Shown here: piece after piece, positions 8,122 to 16,715 of the stretch
How the letters are laid out: each line of letters begins with the position of its first letter
How positions within the stretch are numbered: the first letter of the stretch is position 1
Source of the DNA: Sulfuricurvum sp.
GTDB taxonomy: Bacteria > Campylobacterota > Campylobacteria > Campylobacterales > Sulfurimonadaceae
Direction: 5' to 3'
Assembly (NCBI GenBank): GCA_030696775.1
Contig: JAUYRN010000033.1
Span: forward strand, 124,001-188,000
DNA: 64,000 nt
Notes under the pieces: model-generated
Database searches by the model: none
Told to the model about the DNA's origin: nothing
Seen by the model: the letters and a program-made list of their open reading frames with translations, nothing else
Made by a program: the position numbers and the translations under genes

Positions 8122-8337
8122 TTAACGATTTGGAAATTTATCAATTAAGCTAGAAATCTGTTTCTCTTGCTCATACAAAGCAAAATTTTGACGAACATAG
8201 GCATGAAGAAGTGTTTTGAGATCATTATTCCCATCAATATGGAAATCTTCTCTCATTTTAGTGTTTAGAAAACGAGCAAAATCTTCCTCCACATCAATAT
8301 CATATCGCTTGGCATTGAGAGTAAGAGAGACGTTCAC
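8122..8337 (-). CDS. Small conserved-looking protein, unknown function
   Basis: A 71-aa cytoplasmic protein (NVSLTLNAKRYDIDVEEDF...) with a short N-terminal strand pair and a helical C-terminal half containing LKTLLHAYVRQNF. No signal peptide or metal motif. It begins 2 bases after the stop of the coiled-coil gene upstream on the same strand, so the two form a two-gene operon. I do not recognise the family; the opening is loosely reminiscent of ZapA, but too weakly to name it. Confidence 0.6.
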   Translation of the reverse strand: MNVSLTLNAKRYDIDVEEDFARFLNTKMREDFHIDGNNDLKTLLHAYVRQNFALYEQEKQISSLIDKFPNR

Positions 8338-8339
8338 GA

Positions 8340-8570
8340 TTATCCCAACAAGCTTTCGATTTTAGAAACAATAGCCTCGATTTCAATATCTTTTTCGAGT
8401 AGTTCGTTCTCAAGTTTAGCAATCTCATCGTCTTTGCCCTTGAGGCCTGCTTGAAGCATTGCAATTTCTTCTTGAAGAACCTTAAGCTCATCATTTTCAG
8501 CAGCATGTTTTTCAATTAATTGAGTAGTCAGAGTAGTAAGACGTTCTAGCGGAGTGGGATTAAAAAGCAT
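8340..8570 (-). CDS. Small coiled-coil protein, unknown function
   Basis: A 76-aa protein that is almost entirely a coiled coil: from about residue 15 onward it shows heptads of Leu, Ile and Ala alternating with Glu and Lys (KVLQEEIAMLQAGL, EIAKLENELLEKDIEIEA). The ATG at 8570 is preferred over the TTG at 8576 because AAGG lies at proper spacing before the ATG. It is translationally adjacent to the 71-aa gene. The size and coil recall ZapB-type division proteins, but no sequence evidence proves this. Confidence 0.6.
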   Translation of the reverse strand: MLFNPTPLERLTTLTTQLIEKHAAENDELKVLQEEIAMLQAGLKGKDDEIAKLENELLEKDIEIEAIVSKIESLLG

Positions 8571-8650
8571 GGTCAACCTTGAGTATGAATGTATTATTTA
8601 TGATTTTAGCATATTTCCCATTATGAATGGGATTCGTTAGAAATTTTCTA

Positions 8651-8905
8651 TCAATCGTTCTCTAGTTTATCAAAATCATACCAATTTTTTTTGTTTTCTG
8701 AATTGATATCATCTTGACTTGTGCGATCCAACAAACGCTTCATAACTTGTGCATTTTCTAGCCATTTATTAACCGGTAAAGATGATTTATTACTATCAGG
8801 CTTAAATTTTTCATTTGAACCTATAGCTTCTATAGGAATCCATTTTTTTTCTGCATATGCATTTGTTATAAATGTAAAGCACATTATAACTAGAACAATT
8901 TTCAT
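8651..8905 (-). CDS. Small secreted protein, unknown function
   Basis: About 84 aa with a signal peptide (MKIVLVIMCFTFITNAYA). The open frame extends upstream to 8947, but GGAAGAG immediately before the tandem ATGs at 8908 and 8905 makes those the likely starts. The mature part is hydrophilic (SNEKFKPDSNKSSLPVNKWL) without recognisable domain or Cys. It follows the large GGDEF/EAL gene on the same strand by about 45 bases and may be co-transcribed with it. Function unknown. Confidence 0.5.
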   Translation of the reverse strand: MKIVLVIMCFTFITNAYAEKKWIPIEAIGSNEKFKPDSNKSSLPVNKWLENAQVMKRLLDRTSQDDINSENKKNWYDFDKLEND

Positions 8906-8950
8906 CATCTCTTCCAATACATATTTATATAACTGCCATAATAGCAAGAT

Positions 8951-11900
8951 TTATGATTTGACTTCTCTATTCAACACAAACTGCTCAAACTCAGCTGCGG
9001 GAAGCGGTTTACTGAAATAATATCCTTGTATCTCATTACAACCGCTTTCACGTAGAATTTCAAGCTGATCAACTGTCTCTACACCTTCCGCTATGGTTAT
9101 CATACTAAGACTATGCGCCATACTAATAATCGTATTAACGATGGATCTATCTTCAGAATTTTCAGTGATGTCACAAATGAAGGATTGATCGATTTTGAGT
9201 TTATACACTCGAAATTTTTTCAGGTAGTTGAGTGATGAATACCCCGTTCCAAAATCATCAATAGACATACGTATTCCATGACCATATAATTCATTCATAA
9301 TGTCAATAGCATGAAGCGGATTTTCCATAGCAATCCCTTCTGTGAGTTCAAGTTCAAGATACTCTGCAGGGAGCTGTAATTCACTAAGAATACTCACAAT
9401 AAGAGACACCAATTGCGGGTGTCGGAATTGGATTGCTGAAAGATTTACAGCCATGATAAAAGGATTTAATCCTCCCTCTATCCACATCTTCAATTGTCCA
9501 AGTGCACACCGAAGAACCCACTCTCCAATCACAATGATTTGTCCGCTCTCTTCAGCTATAGGGATGAATTCTGCAGGAGATACCATTCCCATTGTTGGAT
9601 GATGCCAACGTAAAAGAGCTTCTGCCCCGATGATGTTCCCTGTCTCTACTGAGATCTGCGGCTGATAGTAAACTTCAAGTTCATTACGACTGAGAGCATA
9701 CCTAAGTGCATTTTCAATTTCAAGATTTCGTACAGAATGGGCTTGCATTTCAGGAGTAACAAAACGATAGCAATTGCGACCATCATGTTTTGCTCGATAC
9801 ATTGCAGCGTCGGCCGATTGCAACAGCGCTTCAAAATCATTTCCATCAATCGGATAAAGAGCAATCCCGATCGAAGGTGTAATGGTAAGTTCATGATACT
9901 GGAGAGAGTAAGGCTTTGAGATAACATCAATCAGTTTTTCAGCAACGTGAGCAGCTCCATCAGCATCGGTACCGGGAAGAACGATAACGAATTCATCTCC
10001 CCCCTGCCGAGAAAGGGTATCCTCTTCACGAACTACGGAGTGCATACGTTTCGCTACATGTACAAGTAAATCATCTCCAATAGTATGCCCCAAAGAGTCA
10101 TTGATATTTTTAAAATGATCTAAATCCAGGAATAATAATGCTATCGGTTCTTTTGAACGATGGGCAATACTTATTGCATATTTGACACGATCGTTAAGCA
10201 AAACACGGTTTGGCAATTCGGTAAGAGCATCAAAATGGGCAAGCCACTGTACTTTTTCTTCGGCTATTTTTTGAGTAGTAATATCTTGAACAGATCCATG
10301 TATATGGACTACTTTATTCTCTTCCATAACAGGCGAAGCAATAAGCCTAACCCATTTTTGGGTCCCTTTTTTGGTTCTCATTTGGAGTTCAAGATCAATA
10401 GAAATACCTAATTTCAGCATCTCATCCAGTGCAGCTTGTACTTTTTCGAGCCATTCCCCTTCAAAAACACTGAATCCTATTGCCATCGTTACTGTCTCAG
10501 TTAAATCCATCTCATAGATGAGTGCCGCTTCTTTCGTCCAAACTCCCGTTTCAGTACGCATATCAATATCCCATCCACCGATATGCGCAGCGGAACTCAT
10601 TTCTTCGAGAAGTTTTTCAGTTTGTATTAAAGATGCTTCCGATGCTTTTCGTTTCGCTTCGCGATCAAAATTATCCATAGCAAAGCTGATATCCATTGTC
10701 ATCTCTATCAGTAGATTCTGGCTTAACGAATCAAACGCATTGATTTTATGTGCATAGACAGTGAAAGCCCCAATCACTTCACCGTATTGATGAATCGGCA
10801 AGGAAGCGGATGCTTTCCATCCCATCATGCTTCCTCGTTCGTGCCAAGCTTCCGTAGCTGGATCGCTCATAAAATCCTGACACCAATAGGGACGGTTTTC
10901 TCGGATGGCCGTACCAGTTGGGCCTTGTCCAGTGATGCTATCAGCAAGAGTAGAAATTTGTATCCCATTGAGATACTGATTAGTATCTCCGTTCGAGGCA
11001 ACTGGATACACAAGATGGCTCCATGGATCGATAAGACCAATCCAGGACATAGCAATAATATTTTCTGAAACTACCCCCTTGCACACTTCCACAAAGAGTT
11101 CTTCAGGAGTTGCAGAGTGAACAATAGCTTTATTACAATTACTAAGAGCTGCATAGAGATGAGAAAGCTGCTGAATATGGCTTTCACTCTCATGACGCTG
11201 TGTAATATCCCGTGCTATTCCTAATACACCGATTAAGCGGCCATTATCATCGAACATAGGTGTTTTAATCGTTTCAAGTAAAGCACTATGGCCATCATCG
11301 GCAAAAGTAACCCACTCTTCATTTATACTTAGACCATTGGTTTCCATTGCTAAACGGTCTTTTTCACGAAAAAGATCTGCCATTTCCTTGTCAACAAAAT
11401 CATAATCGGTCTTACCGACAATTTCTTCCTCTTTGGCACCAAAAAAACGTTCAAACATCGGGTTACAAAGCAGATAGACACCCTCGTTATTTTTAAGCCA
11501 TATTAAATCGGGGATAGTATCAAGCAGTGTATGTAGCTGATTTTTCGTCTCTAAAATTTCAATACTGCGCTTGCGCACAAGTCTTTCAAGAGAAAAGCGA
11601 TAGCTTCTTAATTCTACATACTGTTTTATACTGTATCCCACAAGAATACTGAATAAAAAAGCGATTGCTCCTTCAATCGCTAAAAGCCCCTGATTTGCCC
11701 ATCCATCAGTAGGAGCTATCCGGAGTATCCATTCTGCATTAGTAATATCAAGCCTTTCTTCTACAGGATGCACCAATTCTCTACTGCCTGAATAAGCAAT
11801 AATCTCTTCCTTTTTACTTACGGGATGGATGCGGGAAAGAGTATATTGATACCCATCATCCTTAAGTAAACTAAGAGAAGTTGTGTTAATAATATCAGGA

Positions 11901-12463
11901 AATCGAATTACAATCAGTACAAATCCCCAAAACTTTTCTTTTATAAAAACTGGAAATCGCCCGACAAGTCCATCTCCACCCTGAACAAGATGTAACGGTC
12001 CGGCAAGAGTTAATTTTTTATTTTCAAGAGCCCACAAAGCTTCAGCTTTCTGTGCAGGACTAGTCAAAAGATTAAAACCAAGGGCTTTTTCATTACCCGA
12101 AAGAGGAACAACTTGCTTGATAACACCATTAGGAGCAAGAGCTATTTCGGAAATATTGGGATAAAAAGTAATAAGTTTTTTTCCGATTGATTCAAAATCA
12201 TTGATAGTTCCGCTCTGTTCAATCATTCCGGCCAACGGGTAAGCTAATGCTAATTTTTGATCAATACTTTTATGTATATTATTGGCATTTTCTTTGGCAA
12301 TGTTTTCGATTTTAACTTGTAAATTATTTATTCGCATCTCTTCAAAATGCCAGACTATCGTTCCTGATAGTACAACAGCAATAAAAAAAGCCAATATTCC
12401 GGCTCTCAATCCTTGTATTGATGTATCATGACGTTCATTGAAAAAGGATGTAAAATTAGGCAT
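8951..12463 (-). CDS. CHASE-PAS-GAF-PAS-GGDEF-EAL cyclic-di-GMP protein
   Basis: A 1170-aa membrane protein. A helix at about 20-39, a periplasmic CHASE sensor (about 70-230, with LAPNGVIKQVVPLSGNE) and a second helix near 261-283 are followed by PAS (305-425), GAF (435-590), PAS (625-740), GGDEF (745-905) and EAL (915-1165). The cyclase site RQGGDEF is intact and carries a REED inhibitory RxxD five residues before it. The phosphodiesterase site has EALLRW and DDFGTGYSSL, so both catalytic halves look competent. Net activity on c-di-GMP cannot be read from sequence. Monocistronic or with the small secreted gene downstream. Confidence 0.92.
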   Translation of the reverse strand: MPNFTSFFNERHDTSIQGLRAGILAFFIAVVLSGTIVWHFEEMRINNLQVKIENIAKENANNIHKSIDQKLALAYPLAGMIEQSGTINDFESIGKKLITFYPNISEIALAPNGVIKQVVPLSGNEKALGFNLLTSPAQKAEALWALENKKLTLAGPLHLVQGGDGLVGRFPVFIKEKFWGFVLIVIRFPDIINTTSLSLLKDDGYQYTLSRIHPVSKKEEIIAYSGSRELVHPVEERLDITNAEWILRIAPTDGWANQGLLAIEGAIAFLFSILVGYSIKQYVELRSYRFSLERLVRKRSIEILETKNQLHTLLDTIPDLIWLKNNEGVYLLCNPMFERFFGAKEEEIVGKTDYDFVDKEMADLFREKDRLAMETNGLSINEEWVTFADDGHSALLETIKTPMFDDNGRLIGVLGIARDITQRHESESHIQQLSHLYAALSNCNKAIVHSATPEELFVEVCKGVVSENIIAMSWIGLIDPWSHLVYPVASNGDTNQYLNGIQISTLADSITGQGPTGTAIRENRPYWCQDFMSDPATEAWHERGSMMGWKASASLPIHQYGEVIGAFTVYAHKINAFDSLSQNLLIEMTMDISFAMDNFDREAKRKASEASLIQTEKLLEEMSSAAHIGGWDIDMRTETGVWTKEAALIYEMDLTETVTMAIGFSVFEGEWLEKVQAALDEMLKLGISIDLELQMRTKKGTQKWVRLIASPVMEENKVVHIHGSVQDITTQKIAEEKVQWLAHFDALTELPNRVLLNDRVKYAISIAHRSKEPIALLFLDLDHFKNINDSLGHTIGDDLLVHVAKRMHSVVREEDTLSRQGGDEFVIVLPGTDADGAAHVAEKLIDVISKPYSLQYHELTITPSIGIALYPIDGNDFEALLQSADAAMYRAKHDGRNCYRFVTPEMQAHSVRNLEIENALRYALSRNELEVYYQPQISVETGNIIGAEALLRWHHPTMGMVSPAEFIPIAEESGQIIVIGEWVLRCALGQLKMWIEGGLNPFIMAVNLSAIQFRHPQLVSLIVSILSELQLPAEYLELELTEGIAMENPLHAIDIMNELYGHGIRMSIDDFGTGYSSLNYLKKFRVYKLKIDQSFICDITENSEDRSIVNTIISMAHSLSMITIAEGVETVDQLEILRESGCNEIQGYYFSKPLPAAEFEQFVLNREVKS

Positions 12464-12716
12464 AACAACTCATTTCTTTCTCATAATCAAATTATTTTGA
12501 TTCTACCATATATTGCATTAGGCATACAAACCATTTTTATTTTGAATCTCAAATATACATAAAATTTCATTCGCCTATTGTCAGTTATCTAGATTCTACT
12601 CGTGTTTCTATGAAACCTTTTTCAAAAAGAAATTCTACTTTTTCATCATGCCTCGCATCTAATTTTAAGTATTTAAAGTATATACTTTAAATATTCTATA
12701 AATATTTAAGGCATAT
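12464..12716. other. Divergent intergenic spacer before parA-like gene
   Basis: About 250 bases, very AT-rich. Apart from the 24-bp palindrome at 12670-12693 and a partial half-site (AAATATTTAAG) just before the ParA-like start, I see no gene, tRNA or strong hairpin. Confidence 0.5.
12670..12693. promoter_or_regulatory. 24-bp perfect palindrome, candidate operator or partition site
   Basis: The half-site TATTTAAAGTAT is followed by its exact reverse complement, giving a 24-base perfect inverted repeat with no spacer. It ends 24 bases before the ATG of the ParA-like gene, where autorepressors of ParF/ParG systems usually bind. The ribbon-helix-helix-like protein encoded at 13391 is the natural candidate ligand; this is an inference. 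Confidence 0.6.
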
Positions 12717-13358
12717 ATGATAATCACTCTATCACACCAAAAAGGCGGCGTTGGAAAATCAACCGTTGCCTGGAATCTTGCTGTTAATTTTTCAAAAATA
12801 ATCGATACTCGCATTATCGATCTCGATACCCAACGATCACTGACCGTTACCAATGCACTTCGCCAACAGCATAAAATGAATCCTATACAAATGCTTCATT
12901 TTAATACCGCTGAGGAACTGGCTCATTATGCGCAAAATGATTTGGATAATACTCTGACTATTATCGATTCAGGCGGATTTGACAGTGCCTATAATCGTGT
13001 CGCGATTATGGCATCTGATCTTCTTATTACACCCGTAAGTGATAAACCCTTTGATTTAATGGGTCTGCAAAAGTATGAAGAGATACTCAAAAGTCTTTCT
13101 GAAATTCAAGGTGAGACCATTAAGACAAATATTTTATTCAATAACATCAATCCTGCTATGAAGAGATTCGGTGACCTCATCGAGTTTGTTTGTGCCTCCG
13201 ATCATTTTGATCTTTTGATATCTATTTTACGTCAAAGAGTGGATTTTGCAAACTCCGTCGGAGAAGGTAAAAGCATAAAAGAATATCGAATATTCAGCAA
13301 AGCAGATCAGGAAATGGATAATTTATTTGAAGAAATCAAAAGTCTTTTCAACATCTAA
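12717..13358 (+). CDS. ParA/ParF-like partition ATPase
   Basis: A 213-aa Walker-type ATPase. The deviant Walker A motif KGGVGKST is at residues 10-17, Walker A' is LDTQRS and the Walker B region is TIIDSGGFDS. It lacks the N-terminal helix-turn-helix of large plasmid ParA proteins, so its size and layout match type Ib (ParF) ATPases. A small basic protein with a predicted ribbon-helix-helix follows 32 bases downstream, as ParG follows ParF. The pair is distinct from a chromosomal parAB and no replication gene is nearby, so it may position some other cargo or be a relic of an integrated plasmid. Confidence 0.82.
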   Translation: MIITLSHQKGGVGKSTVAWNLAVNFSKIIDTRIIDLDTQRSLTVTNALRQQHKMNPIQMLHFNTAEELAHYAQNDLDNTLTIIDSGGFDSAYNRVAIMASDLLITPVSDKPFDLMGLQKYEEILKSLSEIQGETIKTNILFNNINPAMKRFGDLIEFVCASDHFDLLISILRQRVDFANSVGEGKSIKEYRIFSKADQEMDNLFEEIKSLFNI

Positions 13359-13390
13359 ATAATATAAAAAACATATGTAAAGGATATAGT

Positions 13391-13612
13391 ATGGCTAAAA
13401 AAAGCTTTTTACAAAACATTGAAAAAGTAAAAGATTCAGCAGCTATGAGTGAACGTCAGGAAGTTGTTAAAAGCGATAAAGCTAAAATGAAAAAGCTTAT
13501 TACGATACCCGTTGAATGGGAAGCTAAAATACGTGATTTTCATGGGGGAACAGTAAGCGCTTATATTCTTATCGCGCTGCAAGAGCGAATGCAAAAAGAC
13601 GGGTTGCTTTAA
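13391..13612 (+). CDS. ParG-like small DNA-binding protein (predicted RHH)
   Basis: A 73-aa basic protein. The first half (AKKSFLQNIEKVKDSAAMSE) is polar and probably flexible; the second half has a short strand (KKLITIPVEWEAKI) followed by two helices (TVSAYILIALQERMQ), the pattern of a ribbon-helix-helix dimer. Length and layout match ParG (76 aa), the centromere binder and autorepressor paired with ParF, whose flexible tail stimulates the ATPase. Assignment depends mainly on size, charge and the ParA neighbour. The palindrome before the ParA gene is its likely site. Confidence 0.62.
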   Translation: MAKKSFLQNIEKVKDSAAMSERQEVVKSDKAKMKKLITIPVEWEAKIRDFHGGTVSAYILIALQERMQKDGLL

Positions 13613-13653
13613 CCTCTCTCTTAGTGGTGTTTTGATAAAAAATAATTTCATCG

Positions 13654-14718
13654 TTACTTGAAATTAATTTTTGCCACACACTCATCAATATTTGAAGACA
13701 AAGATCGATTGAATTTTTGCAGTTCAGCCTTATCTTTTATCCGATAATTTTCATTTTTCATCTCTTGCAGCATCCATGTATTGATCCGTTGATGGTAATG
13801 CAGCAGGTCTTTATAATTATCAAGATTACACGTAACCTCTTTGGATACTTGAAAATCGTATATTTTCACGTTTGGATAGTGAGCCAACTGAGTAAATAGA
13901 TGTTGCTTGAATTGTTCTACTGTGCTCAACCATCCCTTATTCTGCATATCTTTGAACGCAAGTATCGAGTAAGGTGGATAAAAAAAGTAAAATGTTGTCT
14001 CAGGATGATTTTGAATAAGAGGGATCAGATTAATATCAATATTTGCCTTCATTGCTTTAAGTGAATAGTCACTTTTAGTGTAATCCGGATTAAATCCATA
14101 CTTCTCATTCCACTCAGAAATACGATCTGCTCCATTAAAATCATCTTCGCTTGCCTTATGCTGCCACTGATACATACGGTTAAAATCAAACATTACCTCT
14201 GGTTTCGATAATACAAAAGAATCCACAAAAAATTTAAACGTATCGAAACTCACAAGATAGCGATAATCGTTTAAACGGTTATTATCATACAGATAAAAAG
14301 GAAGTGAACCCTCACCTTGAAATAGACGTGTTGTATTTCCTGTAAATGAAAAGAGATCCACTCCATAGACGACCGTATCAATTTTACGATTTTGATAGGC
14401 GTAATCTAATAGTGTTTTTATCTCATACGCAGTTGCTCCGGACATACAAAATTTGATTGGTTTATTAAACCCTAAAATATCTTTGGCATCCGAGAGTAGA
14501 AAATTTTCGGTCATTGACGATCCAATAATCACCTGATTATAATCATATGTTTTCGCTAATCCCGGGTTTAAATAGCGCTCATTGTCATAGATAGGTTTAT
14601 AAAAATTGGCTTTTCTGTATTGTTGGAACGGATCTAAAAGAAAATTTATAACACCCACAGTCAACAGAGTAAGTATTGATAATAAAAGAAACTTTATTAT
14701 CCAAGGAATTGGTTTCAT
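13654..14718 (-). CDS. SGNH/DltD-like membrane-anchored protein, MBOAT partner
   Basis: A 354-aa protein with an N-terminal membrane anchor (about 8-28, LLLSILTLLTVGVINFLL) and an extracytoplasmic domain. IIGSSMTEN matches the nucleophile block of SGNH-like acyl-transfer proteins, and near the C-terminus KDLLHYHQ gives a DxxH-type pair, so a Ser-Asp-His triad can be assembled. It begins 8 bases after the MBOAT gene upstream on the same strand. By analogy with AlgI/AlgJ and DltB/DltD pairs, it probably accepts an acyl group from the membrane O-acyltransferase and places it on a surface or periplasmic glycan. The acceptor is unknown. Confidence 0.7.
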   Translation of the reverse strand: MKPIPWIIKFLLLSILTLLTVGVINFLLDPFQQYRKANFYKPIYDNERYLNPGLAKTYDYNQVIIGSSMTENFLLSDAKDILGFNKPIKFCMSGATAYEIKTLLDYAYQNRKIDTVVYGVDLFSFTGNTTRLFQGEGSLPFYLYDNNRLNDYRYLVSFDTFKFFVDSFVLSKPEVMFDFNRMYQWQHKASEDDFNGADRISEWNEKYGFNPDYTKSDYSLKAMKANIDINLIPLIQNHPETTFYFFYPPYSILAFKDMQNKGWLSTVEQFKQHLFTQLAHYPNVKIYDFQVSKEVTCNLDNYKDLLHYHQRINTWMLQEMKNENYRIKDKAELQKFNRSLSSNIDECVAKINFK

Positions 14719-14726
14719 GGATCAGC

Positions 14727-16157
14727 CTAAAAGTTAAAATAGAGAAAAGTTGAAATTTTATTCAGCTGCAATATTCCAATACACATCAAAAAGACACCAA
14801 ACAACATACTTCTGTTTGTTAAACGCAGGGAACTAACCATTTGATTGGAATTTCTCGTGAAAAAAGAGCTTATACCTATGACAAAAACAATCATCATTAT
14901 GAATAAATCTATTGTTGATAACGTACCAAACTCGAGCAAATCAGAGAATTCTTCAATCCCGTTTAATCCAAACATACCGGACAGAACATTAACCGCATCG
15001 TCCCACTCTTTTGCTCTAAAGAAAATCCACGTGATATTGATAAAGTTAAAAGTGATAAACCACGCCAAAAGAGCATTCATTTTAAATCCCATCTGCTGCC
15101 ATAGTCGATGAGCTACAATGGCTATCCCATGCAATGCACCCCAAATAACAAACATCCATGAAGCTCCATGCCATAATCCACCGACTAAAAAGACAGTAAA
15201 GAGATTGCTATAGGTACGAAATTCACCATGACGATTTCCACCAAGCGGAATATAGATGTAATCACGCAGAAAGCGCGACAGTGTCATATGCCAGCGTCTC
15301 CAAAAATCTTGGATATTTAAGGCTTTATACGGGCTGTTAAAATTGATGGGGAGCTTGATATTAAACAGCAATGCAACCGCCAGTGCCATATCGGTATAAC
15401 CGCTAAAATCAAAATAGAGCTGAAACGTATAAGCAAGCGAGGTAGCCCAAGCGCTCATCAACGACAAAGAGGCGGTATCGCCGTAACCACAGGATGCCCA
15501 AACGGCAAAAGTATCGGCAATAACCACTTTTTTAAAGAGCCCTATGGCAAACAGATACATTCCGGCAGAAATATTTTTGGTATGTAATACTTTGTTACGG
15601 ACATCATCAAACTGCGGCATCATTTCTTTATGATGCAAAATAGGTCCTGCCAGTAAATGAGGGAAAAAAGTGACAAAAAGAGTATAGTTGAGATAATCCA
15701 TCTCTTTGACTTCATTACGATACGCATCGACCAGATAAGCGATCTGAGTAAAGGTAAAAAAGCTGATTCCTAAAGGGAGAACAATGTGCATTAGATCCGC
15801 ATGAGACCCTGTAATCATGTTGGCATTAGTAATGAAAAAATCCATGTACTTAAAATATCCCAGCAAAAGGACATTGGCAATGATACCAAATGTCAACATT
15901 GTCTTAGAAGAGAGCCTCTTCTTCGAGCGGTGGGTAGTGTTAATATGGGTAATGCTGGAACCTATCGTAAAGTTAAAGAGGATGGAACCCAAAATTAGCG
16001 GGAGATAAACAACATTCCACCATGAATAAAAAAACAATGAGGCAAATACCATCCATGCTTTTGAGGCTGACGTTAGACGTTTTTTATTAAGCCAAAAATA
16101 AATACCAAAGGTGATTGGTAAAAAGAAAAAGATGAATTCGTAGCTATTAAAGAGCAT
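14727..16157 (-). CDS. MBOAT-family membrane O-acyltransferase (AlgI-like)
   Basis: A 476-aa polytopic membrane protein with about 10 or more helices. The family block DFWRRWHMTLSRFLRDYIY and the catalytic-His region GGLWHGASWMFVIWGALHG are both clear, placing it in the AlgI/DltB branch of MBOAT O-acyltransferases. These proteins carry acyl groups across the cytoplasmic membrane for glycan acylation. The SGNH-like partner gene follows 8 bases later. No alginate or teichoic acid genes are nearby, so the substrate is probably a capsule, exopolysaccharide or peptidoglycan component, not determinable here. Confidence 0.87.
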   Translation of the reverse strand: MLFNSYEFIFFFLPITFGIYFWLNKKRLTSASKAWMVFASLFFYSWWNVVYLPLILGSILFNFTIGSSITHINTTHRSKKRLSSKTMLTFGIIANVLLLGYFKYMDFFITNANMITGSHADLMHIVLPLGISFFTFTQIAYLVDAYRNEVKEMDYLNYTLFVTFFPHLLAGPILHHKEMMPQFDDVRNKVLHTKNISAGMYLFAIGLFKKVVIADTFAVWASCGYGDTASLSLMSAWATSLAYTFQLYFDFSGYTDMALAVALLFNIKLPINFNSPYKALNIQDFWRRWHMTLSRFLRDYIYIPLGGNRHGEFRTYSNLFTVFLVGGLWHGASWMFVIWGALHGIAIVAHRLWQQMGFKMNALLAWFITFNFINITWIFFRAKEWDDAVNVLSGMFGLNGIEEFSDLLEFGTLSTIDLFIMMIVFVIGISSFFTRNSNQMVSSLRLTNRSMLFGVFLMCIGILQLNKISTFLYFNF

Positions 16158-16428
16158 TGTTATCGACTGCTTATGTTATTTTTTGAAAATTGTATTGTAA
16201 TCATACTGATAAATATGATGTTTACCCTATTGGAACACGATTTCGGGCTCTAATAAGTGTTCTAGTATCAAAAAAGCCCAATTATACGTAAAATTTCATA
16301 CTATGTGAAGCTAAGTGAGGCAAATAAGGAATCAAGAGTTGAGAGCACTTTGGCACTGTTTTTAAGTATAAGTCGTATACTATGTGTGAACGATTATACG
16401 ATTAACAAATCCAAATAAAGGGGATATT
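16158..16428. other. Structured intergenic spacer between MBOAT and 31-aa gene
   Basis: About 270 bases without a gene. It contains a hairpin (ATCATA/TATGAT, 16200-16219) and two interleaved inverted repeats: GAACAC at 16233 with GTGTTC at 16257, and GGGCT at 16245 with AGCCC at 16274. The order a-b-a'-b' is that of an H-type pseudoknot. A GTATA/TATAC inverted repeat near 16370 lies upstream of the small gene. No known RNA family is recognised. Confidence 0.35.
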
Positions 16429-16524
16429 ATGGCAAAAGGTCAAGATTCAAAAAAAGCAGTTAAAAAAGCACCAACAAAAACTTTAAAAGAAAAACGTACT
16501 GACAAAAATACAAAAAAATCCTAG
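16429..16524 (+). CDS. 31-aa basic Lys-rich small protein
   Basis: A short frame ATG-TAG encoding 31 residues, MAKGQDSKKAVKKAPTK and then TLKEKRTDKNTKKS, with no hydrophobic segment. An AAAGGGGAT Shine-Dalgarno stands at good spacing and a convincing intrinsic terminator (16540-16570) follows, so it forms a complete monocistronic unit. About 40 percent Lys plus Arg suggests nucleic-acid binding or a disordered protein. Very similar-looking tiny Lys-rich proteins are annotated as hypothetical in various bacteria as far as I recall. Function unknown. Confidence 0.6.
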   Translation: MAKGQDSKKAVKKAPTKTLKEKRTDKNTKKS

Positions 16525-16539
16525 CTCTTAGGTATCATT

Positions 16540-16570
16540 AAAAAACGATGATTCACCCTCTCGTTTTTTC
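16540..16570 (+). terminator. Intrinsic terminator after the 31-aa gene
   Basis: AAAAAACGA (16540-16548) pairs with TCGTTTTTT (16561-16569) across a 12-base loop; the A/T-run structure can work in both directions. It lies 15 bases after the small gene's stop. The remaining stretch to uvrB (16571-16715) has only the uvrB -10 box. Confidence 0.65.
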
Positions 16571-16672
16571 ATTATCAAATAAAATACCTTTTTCTCAAAA
16601 ACCACATTCGAAACCTCACCTTAATCAAGCCGCCTATAGGCAGTCATCCTCCTTAGAAAACAGCATTTGCGC

Positions 16673-16678
16673 TATAAT
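16673..16678 (+). promoter_or_regulatory. Candidate sigma70 -10 box of uvrB
   Basis: GCTATAATTCG with a perfect TATAAT, 37 bases before the TTG start of uvrB. I see no SOS/LexA box nearby, in keeping with the absence of LexA in most Campylobacterota. Confidence 0.5.
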
Positions 16679-16715
16679 TCGATCACTATAAACCAAATTA
16701 ATTCAGGGTAGTATT

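Noticed and set aside
8122-8570. Naming the small coiled-coil pair ZapA/ZapB
   Set aside because: Size and coil content fit, but no diagnostic residues could be pointed to.
16345-16370. TTGGCAC near 16351 as a sigma54 promoter for the 31-aa gene
   Set aside because: There is no GC 10 bases after the GG, so the -12 element is missing.
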